Shown here piece after piece: positions 12,097 through 25,200 of a stretch of DNA of 64,000 nt. The stretch spans positions 14,009,017 to 14,073,016 of the forward strand of contig CM022675.1 in assembly GCA_012295275.1 (NCBI GenBank), in the 5' to 3' direction. A program made the position numbers and the translations under genes. The stretch is from Chrysomallon squamiferum. Its lineage: Eukaryota > Mollusca > Gastropoda > Neomphalida > Peltospiridae. The stretch's first letter is position 1. Each line of letters opens with the position of its first letter. Below the pieces are notes generated by a model that saw only the letters and a program-made list of their open reading frames with translations, made no database searches and had not been told where the DNA came from.

Positions 12097-12984
12097 GATT
12101 ATTTATTTATTTATTAGATAGAATTTTATCTTTTTATAAGAACCCCCCACCAATAATGGATGCGCTAAGTGTAACCACTGTTAATGAAAGGGCAGTTTGT
12201 AAAAATAATGATGAATATAGCATGGACCAATGATTTTTTATTTTTTTAAAATTAAAATAGGAAACTCATTTTTTGCATACGTAATATTACATGTTTTAGA
12301 AATTGAATGCTTTCTGTTTTCACGAAAAAGAGTGAACATTTTATTTTTAATACATTTTTTTATAAGGCCGGTTAATTTGTTTTTTCAATTTTCTGTTGTA
12401 AAACTGATTCAAGCGTTATAATGAATGTATCGAGACAATCACTCAAATAACATGTGATCAGTTTGGTTTTTACATGGAAATACGACCTCTGTTAATTGAA
12501 AATGGAACTAAATATATTAAAAAAAAGTTTGTAAACACTAATCGGCGTTCGACGCTGCCATCTTGGATTTCGATCGGAAGTTTCCATTAGTTCACGGAAA
12601 TGTTTAAACTTCCAAATTAAATTTTTTGCGTCCATTTTTCAGAACTTTTTATGATTTACACTGATACAGGTAAGGGTGGTTATTCATATTACCAAGCCAT
12701 TGTGTAACACGCCTTTTCAAACTACTTTTTCAACTTAATCAAACTTTTCAAACTGGATTACTTTTGTGTAAATGCGTGCATAATAAATTGAAATTATAAT
12801 TCTGAATAAGATTAATATATTAAGTTTTGTAGGTGTCAATGTTTCCCCTGTCAGATCCCAGCAGAAAAGAACATTTAGGGGTTATTTGTACCCATTAAAT
12901 CGGCGAAATTTCTTGAGGCTTTTTTCCGCGACGTAATTTGTGCCGTTACGAGTTATCGTTCCTGTTGGTCCATGCTAATGATTA
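11801..12984. other. AT-rich intergenic sequence, no gene seen
   Basis: Simple AAAT repeats at 12,056-12,095. A fragment of module a lies at 12,165-12,230. A GC-richer patch at 12,540-12,700 contains GCTGCCATCTTGGA, which resembles a YY1-type site. No open frame with a recognisable domain. Confidence 0.4.
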
Positions 12985-13700
12985 GTATGTTCAGAAATAG
13001 TCGAAGCAGGAATAAAATGTCTACAGATTAACTGATTATTTAAAAATACCAAACTGAAATTAACTGATATCGATAGAATTCAGTCTACTCGGGAAGATGC
13101 AAAAAATGCAGAATAATTATGATAACCCATTGGTTAACACTATTTTTAAAGTTTAGTCAACGTTAATAAGGTTGTAGGTTGATTTCTATATACTCATTTA
13201 GTATCATTATAATCTATTACTGAGCTGTAATTTAAAAGAGCTAAAATTGATATTCCTTATTACAATTATATTTATTAGTTGATTTTGTTCTTGTTTTTCT
13301 ATTTTGTTTTGTTTTGTTTCTGGAATGTGTTTCTTTAACTGTTTAATATGGAGTATCTTCTCTTTGAAGTCATTTTATTTTAAAATTCGAGTTGTTTTAT
13401 TTTTAAATTTCTTGTTTTCTTTATATCAAATTATTCATTAAATTACATTACTGCGATGAATAAAGAAATAATATGATATCAGCTGATTTGGTAATTGTTT
13501 GAGAATGAAAACTTCATTATTAATAGTGAGTTTTATCTGTTCTTACATTTCAAAAATAAACAAGCTCACTGGTCAAGGTCATGCTACTTTAAGATTAATC
13601 ATCGTCACATGATCAAATCATTTTGTAGACAAGAATTAGCAAAGAACACACTTTATTTTTATACAAGTGTTTACTATTTTTGGCCCAGTTTTGAAAATGA
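12985..13700 (+). repeat. dispersed repeat family, modules a and c, copy 3
   Basis: 12,985-13,265 carries the module a tail (GGAATAAAATGTCTACAGAT, then TCAGTCTACTCGGGAAGATG). 13,545-13,690 is module c (CAAGCTCACTGGTCAAGGTC through GCAAAGAACACAC). Confidence 0.55.
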
Positions 13701-13865
13701 ATGTTTTAATTAACAGTTTTTGGACTGAACTGCGATTGTGATTGTTCCATTTTTATTTTTTTAAATAATTTATTATATGTATATATTATTGTCACATTTA
13801 CATATTTCAAAAATGATATCGTATTATTGGTGTTCCGAACATGATAATAATGATAAAAACAATAA

Positions 13866-13920
<55 letters not shown>
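13866..13920. repeat. (AGT)n microsatellite
   Basis: About 18 AGT units. Poly-Val and poly-Thr frames on the two strands derive from it. Confidence 0.95.
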
Positions 13921-13921
<1 letters not shown>

Positions 13922-14797
13922 ATAAAGGATATATTTTTAATGCATGAAATTGATTTTTCCTTTGTTCCAGTGTTAAACAATAATAATTGTTTGTACGTTG
14001 TAAAGTTTTCTACATCGGACTCTTTTAATTCATCAGATTTAAAATAAATAAACACAGCGATAAACAGATAAAACCAAATAGTGTTTGTGTGTTGACAATC
14101 TGTATCTATTTATTATTATTATTATCGTTTTATTTCACTTATATTCTTTTTCTTTCTGTACCTCTTTGTTTTCAGTCTGCATTTTATAAGTACATGCATT
14201 TTAATGTCTATATAGTTACATATGATCCAGTAAACTTGATAGAGAGGGAGAAAATCGAAATCACAATTTACAAAGACAACGCAATTGCATCCGTTTTGTT
14301 TGAGTACAGGGTCAAGCTATTTATGTACATGTATGTAGAATTCTGATTTGACTAAGACAACAAAAACTACAACAAAATAAATAAATAAATACAAAATATA
14401 GATAAAATAGCAAATGTGTGAAACTAAATTCATCAGAACAATTTTAAAACTTCAAAGACATTTAGATTCTCAAGACATCTTTAGGTGTTTTCTTCAGTCT
14501 ATTGTTGTAAAGTCTGTTTCTACACAGATCAGCCAAATCTTCTCTCAATTGATACCCTAGAAGCTTTTACTTTTTATGTATATGTATCTATTTATCTATC
14601 TATGTATATGTATGTACGTACGTATGCATGTATGCATGTATGGATGCATGCATGCATCCATGTATGTATGTATCTATACATCTATCTATCTATTCTATCT
14701 AATTGCATACATTCATTTTGTTTCAAGAAACTGTTATTATTTAGTTCTGTGTATAATACTTTATAGATACTTCGATCACACGTTTATGGTGTTCACT
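13921..14797. other. AT-rich intergenic sequence, no gene seen
   Basis: Contains ATT and TATG/GCAT simple repeats (14,575-14,680). Open frames here are low complexity. Confidence 0.45.
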
Positions 14798-15330
14798 GTT
14801 CAGTTGTTAACAAAGCCAATTTTAAACCTGTGTAGTTACACTTATTGCTAGAAAATAGAAAAAGAAAATGTCGTTTCACGGGTTTTGAATATAATATCAC
14901 CAGTGCTACCTAGTTTCGTGCGTCAACAGTAAGTCAAAGTTTAATGTCAAACGACATTTCATTATTTCCGTTGTTGTTATTATTATTATTAAATCGAATT
15001 ATATCTCTGTATATACACCAACAACAGCAATAACAACAACAACAACAACAACAACAACAACTACAATAATAATAATAATAATAATAATAATAAAGCACCT
15101 ATAATAAAAACGGTGTCTGAGTGTAATCACTGTTGATGTAAGCATAATAATATAAACTTCTTTTTCAATTATCTTATGAAATACTCGATTGAGGAGTAAA
15201 ATGTCTACGGAATAACTGAGTATTTGAAAATAGAAAACTGAAATTAATTGGTTTCGTCAAGTATTGATGGTGATATAATTCAGTCTATGCGGGAAGTTGC
15301 AAAACATGTAGTCTAATTATTATAAACCAT
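14798..15330 (+). repeat. dispersed repeat family, module a, copy 4
   Basis: Same order of landmarks as 1-655, from CAGTTGTTAACAAAGCCAAT to TCAGTCTATGCGGGAAGTTG, with CAA and AAT microsatellites expanded at 15,020-15,095. Confidence 0.6.
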
Positions 15331-15351
15331 TGGCCGTAACTAGATTCTTTT

Positions 15352-15354
15352 TGC

Positions 15355-15407
<53 letters not shown>

Positions 15408-15475
15408 ACACAATAATAATAATAATAATAATAGTAGTAGTAGTAGTAGTAGTAGCAGCAGCAGCAGCAGTAGTA
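15352..15475. repeat. compound (CAA)n-(AAT)n-(AGT)n-(AGC)n microsatellite
   Basis: Four trinucleotide tracts in direct succession, about 120 bases. The poly-Leu frame on the minus strand is an artefact. Confidence 0.95.
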
Positions 15476-16620
15476 TATGCATTAATGTAACATTGTCCAT
15501 ATCTGATACTTTCAACACCTGCAATAACACACTTTAATTACCGACGTATAGTGAAAGAAAAACACATTAAATACTCACTTAGTCACACGTACATTAAAAC
15601 GACCACTAACATTTTACTCTACAACAAAATACGTTAAAATTATCGCAGACGCAGCCAAAGCAATCGCAGAAAATATTGTCATTAATCTTGATGAAGAAAG
15701 TTTTGTTTATCAATTGAAATTGTCAATAGCTAAAGGAAATGTAAACAACTCCGTTTTGAAAAGATTCATGTCGTGTATCTTCTAATTATCAGTTTTCCAG
15801 TGTTTGAGAGTGTGTGGTTTATGTTGTATATAGTGTGCAACAAAGAAAACAAGCTTTAGTGTGTGTGTGTGTGTGTGTGTGTGTACGGTTACACACACAG
15901 ACAAATATTATTAAGAGCATGCTTTTAGCCATGACATAAAATAGTAAATTTAAAATAACTGACCTTCAGTGGCTAGCTTAAGTAATGATCTTCTTTACTG
16001 GAACTAAATCATTATATAAAATAAGATAACAACAAAGACAAACAGTCAAAACAAATTAGTTAACGGAAGCTAAAAATAAGGACAAAAAATACAGAGGAAA
16101 GAATAATTAGTATGTGTTATCAAAGGTCTTTTGTTTGTTTCATTTCTTTTAAATAATGTGAAGTGCATTTCGTGTTTTCTGGAATATTCCTGAAGAATGA
16201 TTACCCGTATTTTCAGATTTAGTAATATTCTATATTTAGAAATGCTTCTACACAACAAGTAATCGCACTATAATCCAATAAAGAAGTTTTTGATTTTAAA
16301 GTAGTTAATTTAAAAGGACATTTGATTTTTAGAGTAATAAAATTCTATAAAAAACATAAAATAACAACATCGAATTCGATTTTTTGTTTCAGTAGCGAGT
16401 TTGAAGAAAGTCGCTGATGTAGATATTACAGTTCAGAAACACTAATCACTTAGACATTTTATTTCCCGGAATATTTATGATTCTTCGAATCAATTGTACA
16501 CAAAATAAAATGTTCTACATTCCGGGACAACTCCACTCTGTAGAAAATTAAAGTGATTATTATAATCAAATATCAAATATTTTACTTAACACTGGCACAT
16601 ATGTGTAATGTTTGGTTGCT
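15476..16620. other. AT-rich intergenic sequence, no gene seen
   Basis: A GT run at 15,859-15,882 is the only marked feature. Open frames on both strands are short and have no recognisable domain. Confidence 0.45.
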
Positions 16621-16829
16621 CTAAACAAAGAAATAATAACTTGGATGGATAAATAAATTTACTAGACAGTGTCTGCTCTTATTCACACAGATAGGTTCAG
16701 TTTAAAGTGGAAGAGACACAGTTGTGCATACTGGTAAAACAAAAAGTAAGTGTATTATTATACTCACTGTTAAAATTATATGCGTATCAAATATTTTATC
16801 TGAAACTGGCACATAATTTAACTGAAGAA

Positions 16830-16876
<47 letters not shown>

Positions 16877-17010
16877 CAAAAGAAGAAAAAAAAGCAAGAA
16901 GAAAGAAAGATTGAAATGAAGGAGATCCTAGGCCACGGCTTTCCCATCCCGTGGACGCTACTGGACTTACTGTCACGAAAACGAGGTTAAATACACTGTA
17001 CCCGAGTAAA
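16621..17010 (+). repeat. dispersed repeat family, module e, copy 2
   Basis: Matches 4,970-5,240: ACTAGACAGTGTCTGCTCTT, TGGAAGAGACACAG, then GGCCACGGCTTTCCC through AAATACACTGTACCCGAGT. An AAAT microsatellite is inserted at 16,826-16,875. Confidence 0.6.
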
Positions 17011-18889
17011 GACTTAGGATATTTTATTTGATAAACTGAAAGTTAAAGAAGAACTAATTAAATTTCTCTTCGAAACTCAAAGAATAAAAATGTTAATTGT
17101 TCAATCCACTGAAAAAAATTTCCAAGTTGGTTTATCTGAAGTCAGAGTTCAGGAATCATTTTATGTCGTCAATATATTTTTAAAGGAAAGGCTGACAGAT
17201 CCCAGACTATTTACCCTTGATTGACGAGCGAGCGAATAATGTTACGTCAGTCTTCAGCAAAATAATGAAAAGACTTTCCTTTAAATGGAGAATTTCATAT
17301 GAGACGAGACCGAACGAAATGGAAACCGTTTCAGTGTTGTTTACGGCGTTGTGAGAATAAAAAACATTGTTTATGTAATATGTACAACTCGTTTACTGCA
17401 GAGCTGGACCAAGCCATGCCTTGAAACATCAAAGGTTATTGTATGTATGTATGTATGTATGTATGTATGTATGTATGTATGTATGCATGCATGTATGTAT
17501 AAATGCATATTCAGTGTTGAAAAATCATCTTTTAATTATATAAAGAAATTATTTGTTAAGAATTTAACATTATGTAAAGGTATTAATAACTGAATACTGT
17601 ATTATTTATAGATGTTTATAAAGACGGCAGCTGGACTCATGACTGGGCAAGGCAGAATTATTAAAGTGTTGTTTTAATGTGGGCTGTTACAGACTACTAA
17701 TGACAGTGAGTGAATCCGATCCCAGTAAACTGGGCAGTCCTTTTATCTGTGCTTCTGACGTTCTCCTTCTTGCCATATTAACTGTGAATGACTGAACTGT
17801 ATAATACAGTGGAGTTAAATATACATATGTGATCCACAAACAATCTATAGTTTGGAAAAACCAAACATGGGTGTATTTTGGTAAGTTTTCATTGATAGTT
17901 TTTGTATAAATTAATTTATTGTTTGTATTGAGAAACCTGAGCATATAACTTACTAACATTATTCTGATATTATCTATATATTTCCATTGTTTATAATACA
18001 GTTTAGTGTTGATATTAAAAAAACTAAGAATATATCTTAATATCTCATATCATCTATACATTTGCATTGCTTCTATTTCAATTTAGTGTTTGTATTGAGA
18101 AAACTAAGAATATGTCTTCCTCAAAGTATTCTGATAATAGTGATATTATCTGTACATTTTCACTGTTTTTATAATTTAATTTAGTATTAATATTGAACAA
18201 TCTATCAATATAAATTATTGAAACTATTTTTATATAGTTGATTTTACTTAACTTAGTAAAACTATTCTTATGATATTTTCATTTATGGTGTTTATATAGC
18301 ATAGTTTGATATTAGGGTTGACAAAACGAAGAATATAACTTCGTAACTATTCTGCTAGTTATATTTAGTACATTTGACAAAATTAGGAATATAACTTTGT
18401 AAAGCTGTTTCTATAATTATTAGATTTACATAATTTAATGGTCCAGTTCAGAAAACAAACCATACATTTTTGCAGGTCAGCCTTTTTCGAAAATGTTCTT
18501 GTCCGGATAGGTATGTATTCGTCAAGAAGTATGACAAAATTGTTATCATTATAATGTTTCCTTTGATAGTTTGTAAACTGACACATTTTTGTTTCCATTG
18601 ATCATAAATAAACAATTTAAAGCGGTTTAGGTACTGTCTGATACCTGAAATAAGCAAAACAAAACACACACTAATTATTGTTCCCTCAGACTATTATAAT
18701 CATCCTTGTATTGGCCATTACTTATCTTAATATTGTAAAATAATGCTGATGTCAAAATCCGGAGCATCTATGTGTCATTAGATCACACTGTTAAAAATAC
18801 TTGTTAAAACATCTATAGCTGTAATCAGTAAATACTGTTCAGACAAATTCAATTATACTGTAAGCTGCTATATCTGTACACACAGAAAA
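17011..18889. other. region upstream of the exon array; no first exon recognised
   Basis: The gene downstream needs a 5' end, but I see no convincing start codon exon, promoter or ankyrin sequence here. A TATG microsatellite sits at 17,441-17,487. A weak exon-like segment (TTTACTGCAG/AGCTGG, about 17,401-17,433) lacks supporting homology. 18,000-18,400 holds loosely repeated AT-rich phrases (GTTGATATTGA.. AACTAAGAATATA). The 5' exons may lie here unseen or upstream of the window. Confidence 0.4.
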
Positions 18890-19034
18890 AAAAAATACTC
18901 AACCCGTCTTTTCTGTGTTTCAAATACTGTTTCTATATTTATTAAATACATATGTAATTCCAGGTAAAACACTTCGACAAATTATACATTGAAGTTGTGA
19001 ATTATAAAAATGTATTTACTCTATTTTACTTTAG

Positions 19035-19060
19035 GATTGGAGATAGCTAACATATATCTA
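19035..19060 (+). pseudogene. truncated repeat exon (first unit)
   Basis: Begins after TTTACTTTAG like the exons at 20,923 and 25,008, but only about 25 bases of exon remain. It jumps directly to downstream intron sequence (ATATTTTTCTGTAAAAC), so the donor is deleted. It marks the left edge of the array. Confidence 0.65.
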
Positions 19061-19410
19061 ATATTTTTCTGTAAAACACTGATAGCTGAACAACATGGAA
19101 ACATGCATATAAATACAGAGACAGTGCATATAAACATACATACCTGTGCGTAAATTTAGTACATACACAGAACACATACATACACACAGATTTACATTCA
19201 CACATGCATTATACAGATATACACAAATACGTTGAGAGTGTGTGTATGTCATATTTCTAGATATAGATAAAAACTGTTGTTTTTGTGTTTCAAAAACAGC
19301 TGCTACCTTTAATAATTATATCTAATTATGAGAATTTTGCAGGTAAAAGTATTGTCGAAAGTATGCACTGAAGTTGTGAATTATAAAAATGTAATTACTC
19401 TGTTTCACAG

Positions 19411-19476
19411 CGGGACAACAGGCAGCAAACGGATCTACTCCTGTATCTACACAAATAGCAGATGACGATGTATCCA
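19411..19476 (+). CDS. repeat exon 1 (66 nt)
   Basis: Acceptor TTTCACAG/CGGG, donor TCCA/GTAAG. Core NGSTPVSTQIADDDVS. Near copy of exon 9. Confidence 0.75.
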
Positions 19477-22237
19477 GTAAGAGAAACTGGAAGTTTTCTC
19501 TTCTCCACATGTTTAATAGATAACAGAATATAGAGTAGTCTTTAGTATTTTTCTGTCACAAACTGTGACCTCAAAAACATAGAAACATGGACCTAAATAC
19601 ACAGACAAAACAAATAAACTTAAATACCTGTACCTACATTCAGCACATACATAGAACACATACATAGAGATACATATATATATGTAGCATTCATTACACA
19701 GATGTACACACAAATGTATTCACAGAGAGACACAGTTTATGTATGTTAAACTGCATCCTGTCATATTTCTAAATATAAATACAAAAAAAAAACAGTTTTT
19801 CGTGTTTATGAAACCGAACCTGCATTGAATAATAATATCTGATTCTCAGAATTTGGCAGTTAAAAACATTTTCACAAATTATGCACTGAAGTTGTGAATG
19901 ATAAAAAAATAATTGATTCTGTTTCCCTGCAGGACAACTGCTGACAGACGAATTTAATCATGCTTCTACAGAAATAGAAGATAACTGCGAATCCGGTAAT
20001 TTGAAAATTGAATTTTTATCTTTTCTACATATTTAATAAAAAACACACAGAATAATCAGTGGTCAGTATACTTTTTCTGTCACACACTGTGTCCTGAACA
20101 ACATAGAACGTGCACATAAATGCATACACACGGTACATATAAACAGACACACATGCACCTACACTTAGCACATACACCGAACACATACATTACCATACAC
20201 ATAAATGCAGACATATATTACACAGCCATACGCACATATGTTGAAGCAGAGACACTGTATATATATGTTAAACTGCATCCTGTCGTATCTCTACATATAG
20301 CTAAAGACTGTTGATTTTGTGTTTCAGAAACAGCTACTACCTTTAATAATTATATCTAAATCTCAGAAGTTTGCAGTTAAAAACATGTTACGAAATTATT
20401 CATTGCATTTTGAATTATAAAAATGTATTCACTGTGTTCCACTGCAGAACAACGACCAGCAGACGTATCCGATTCTGATTCTAATCAAATAGAAGACAAC
20501 TCTGAAACAGGTAATTTAAAAACTGAAAGTTTTCATTCTCTACATCTTTAATACATAACAGATTACAGAGTAGTCTTTAGTATTTTTCTGACACACATTG
20601 TGACCTAACCAACATCGAAACATGCAGTGAAATACACGGACACAAAATATAAAAACTTATATACCTGTACCTATATTTAGCACATACACAGAATACATAC
20701 ACACAAACACATATAGATACAGACATGCATTACACAGAGGTGAACACAAATTTGTTAAACCGCATAGAGTTATATCTCTACACATAGATAAACTTAGTTT
20801 TCTTGTTTTTAAGAAACTGTTTCTGTATTTATTAAATATACCTAATTTCAGGTAAAACACTTCGACAAATTATACATTGAAGTTGTGAATTATAAAAATG
20901 TATTTACTCTATTTTACTTTAGGATTGCAGCTAGCTAACATAAATCTAAACCTTTATACTCAAAGAGGAGACAGAGATGCATCCAGTAAGTTAGAAAGAT
21001 AAATTTTTCACATCTCTAAGAAAACACAGTAGTCATTAGTATTTTTATGTCACACACTGTAACCTGAATAACATAGAAAGGTGCATATAAATACACAGAC
21101 AAGGAATATATAATTGATAATAGAATACATTAGTATTTTCATCTCAAATACTCTGACCTGAACAACAAATAAATGTGCACATAAATACATAGACACGGTA
21201 CATACAGACTTACATGCCTGTACCTACACTCAGCATATACACATAACACATACATAGACACACATATATACATGCAGACATATATTACACAAACATACAC
21301 ACATGGTGTGTGTATGTTAAACTCCACACTTTCATATCTCTACATAGAAAAAAGGTTCATTTTGTGTTTCCAAAACAGCTACTACATATAATAATCATAT
21401 CTAATTCTGAGAAATTTGACGGTTGAAAACATGCATTGAAGGTGTGATTTACAAAACAGCATTTACTCTGTTTCACAGCAGGACAACAGGCAGCAGACAT
21501 ATCTGATCCTGATTCTACACAAATAGCAGATAACGATGTATCCAGTAAGATAAACTGAAAGTTTGCTCTTCTCCACGTTTAATAGATAACAGAATACAGA
21601 TTAGTCTTTAGCATTTTTCTGTGACACACTCTGACCTGAACAACATAAAAACGTGACTAAATACATACACACTACATGTAAACACACATAGCTGTACCTA
21701 CACTTCCCACATACACAGAGAACATACACAGACACACATATACATGCAGACATATATTATACAGACATTCACACAAACATGTCCAGACAGAGACACGCTG
21801 TGTATATGTTAAAATGCATCCTGTCATATCTCTACATATAGATAAAAACTGTTTTTCTTGTTATAAAAACAGCTACTATATTTAATAGTAAAATCTAATT
21901 CTGAGAATTATGAGGTAAAAACATTTTTAGAAATTATGCACTGAAGTTGTGAATTATAAAAATGTAATTACTCTGTTTCACAGCAGGACAACAGGCAGCA
22001 GACATATCTCATCCCGCTTCTACACAAATAACAGATAACGATGTATCCAGTAAGTTAAAAACTGAAATTTTCTCTTCTCTACAAGTTTTATAGCTAACAG
22101 AGTACAGTTTAGTCTTTAGTATTTTTCTGTGGAACTGATCTGATAAACATAGAAACATGGACCTAAATACACAGACACAAAACATATAAATTTAAATACC
22201 TGTACCTACATTTAGCACATACATAACACACATACAT

Positions 22238-22268
<31 letters not shown>

Positions 22269-25200
22269 CAGGCATGTACTATTCAGAAGTATACACATAT
22301 TTATTCACGCAGAGACACAGTGTATGAACGTCAAACAGATTACTGTCATATCTCAACACATAAAAAAACATTTTTCTGTTTAACAAACTGCTACTACATT
22401 TAATAATTATATCTTATTCTCACAATTTTGGAGGTAAAAACATTTTACAAAATCATGTATTGAATTTTGAATTATAAAAATGTATTTACTGTTTCACTGC
22501 AGGACAGCTGCCAGCAGACATATCTTATTCTGATTCTACTCAAACAGTAGATAACTGTGACTCAGGTAAGTTGAAAACTGAAAGTTTTCTTTCTCTACAT
22601 GATTAATAAATAACAGAAAACACAGTAGTCATTAGTAATTTTATGTCACACACTGTAACCTGAATAACAAAGAAAGGTGCATATAAATACACAGACAAGG
22701 AATATATAAACACACATACCTGTACCACAAAATCACATATATAAAACACTTACATAGACACACATATACATGCAGACATGTATTACAGAGACAAACACAC
22801 AAATACATTCAGACACAGACACATTATGTGTATGTTAAATTCTATGCTATCATATCTCTACATATAGAAAAATCTTGGTCGTTTTGTGTTTCAAAAACAA
22901 CTATTACATTTAATAATTATATCTAATTCTCAGAATTTTGCAGGTTAAAATATTTTCAGAAATTATGCACTGAAGTTCTGAATTATAAAAGTATTTACTC
23001 TTTCTCACTGCAGGACAACAGCCATCAAAGATATCACATTCCGGTCCTACACAAATACAAGATAACGATGTATCTGGTAAGCAAAAAACTGAAAGTTTTC
23101 TCTTCTGTATATATTTCAAAGATTACAGCATACAGAGTAGTCATTAATATTTTTCTGTAAAACACTGCTAGCTGAACAACATGGAAAAATGCATATAAAT
23201 ACAGAAACACAGTGCATATAAACATACATACCTGTGCGTAAATTTAGTACATACACAGAACACATACATACACACAGATTTACATTCACACATGCATTAT
23301 ACAGATATACACAAATATGTTGAGAGTGTGTGTATGTCATATTTCTAGATATAGATAAAAACTGTTGTTTTTGTGTTTCAAAAACAGCTGCTACCTTTAA
23401 TAATTATATCTAATTCTGAGAATTTTGCAGGTAAAAATATTTTCGAAAGTATGCACTGAAGTTGTGAATTATAAAAATGTAATTACTCTGTTTCACAGCG
23501 GGACAACAGGCAGCAAACGTATCTACTCCTGTATCTACACAAATAGCAGATGACGATGTATCCAGTAAGATAAACTGGAAGTTTTCTCTTCTCTACATGT
23601 TTTATAGATAACAGAATACAGAGTAGTCTTCAGTATTTTTCTAGCACAAACTGTGACCTGAAAAACATAGAAACATGGACCTAAATACACAGACAAAACA
23701 AATAAACTTAAATACCTGTACCTACATTCAGCACATACATAGAACACATACATAGAGATACATACATATATGTAGCATTCATTACACAGACGTACACACA
23801 AATGTACTCACAGAGAGACACAGTTTATGTATGTTAAACTGCATCCTGTCATATTTCTAAGTATAAATAAAAAAACCCAGTTTTTCGTGTTTATGAAACC
23901 GAACCTGCATTCAATAATAATATCTGATTCTCAGAATTTGGCAGTTAAAAACATTTTCACAAATTATGCACTGAAGTTGTGAATGATAAAAAAATAATTG
24001 ATTCTGTTTCACTGCAGGACAACTGCCGACAGACGAATTTAATCATGCTTCTACAGAAATAGAAGATAACTGCGAATCCGGTAATTTGAAAATTGAATTT
24101 TTATCTTCTCTACATATTTAATAAAAAAAAAACACAGAATAATCAGTGGTCAGTATACTTTTTCTGTCACACACTGTGTCCTGAACAACATAGAACGTGC
24201 ACATAAATGCATACACACGGTACATATAAACAGACACACCTGCACCTACACTTAGCACATACACCGAACACATACATTACCATACACATAAATGCAGACA
24301 TATATTGCACAGCCATACGCACATATGTTGAAGCAGAGACACGGTGTTTTTATGTTAAACTGCATCCTGTCGTATCTCTACATATAGCTAAAAACTGTTG
24401 TTTATGTGTTTCAGAAACAGCTACTACCATTAATAATTATATCTAAATCTCAGAAGTTTGCAGGTAAAAACATGTTACGAAATTATTCATTGCATTTTGA
24501 ATTATAAAAATGTATTCACTGTGTTTCACTGCAGGACAACGACCAGCAGACGTATCCGATTCTGATTCTAATCAAATAGAAGACAACTCTGAAACAGGTA
24601 ATTTAAAAACTGAAAGTTTTCATTCTCTACATCTTTAATACATAACAGATTACAGAGTAGTCTTTAGTATTTTTCTGACACACATTGTGACCTAACCAAC
24701 ATCGAAACATGCAGTGAAATACACGGACACAAAATATAAAAACTTATATACCTGTACCTATATTTAGCACATACACAGAATACATACACACAAACACATA
24801 GATACAGACATGCATTACACAGAGGTAAACACAAATTTGTTAAAGTGCATAGTGTTATATCTCTACACATAGATAAACACAGTTTTCTTGTTTTTAAGAA
24901 ACTGTTTCTGTATTTATTAAATATACCTAATTTCAGGTAAAACACTTCGACAAATTATACATTGAAGTTGTGAATTATAAAAATGTATTTACTCTATTTT
25001 ACTTTAGGATTGCAGCTAGCTAACATAAATCTAAACCTTTATACTCAAAGAGGAGACAGAGATGCATCCAGTAAGTTAGAAAGATAAATTTTTCACATCT
25101 CTAAGAAAACACAGTAGTCATTAGTATTTTTATGTCACACACTGTAACCTGAATAACATAGAAAGGTGCATATAAATACACAGACAAGGAATATATAATT

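Noticed and set aside
13807-14055. Poly-Thr and poly-Val frames
   Set aside because: Translation of the AGT microsatellite on its two strands.
15285-15530. Poly-leucine protein on the minus strand
   Set aside because: Translation of a compound trinucleotide microsatellite.
17707-17760. CCCAGTAAACTGGG inverted repeat as a terminator or regulatory hairpin
   Set aside because: A six-base stem in animal intergenic DNA is expected by chance and has no supporting context.
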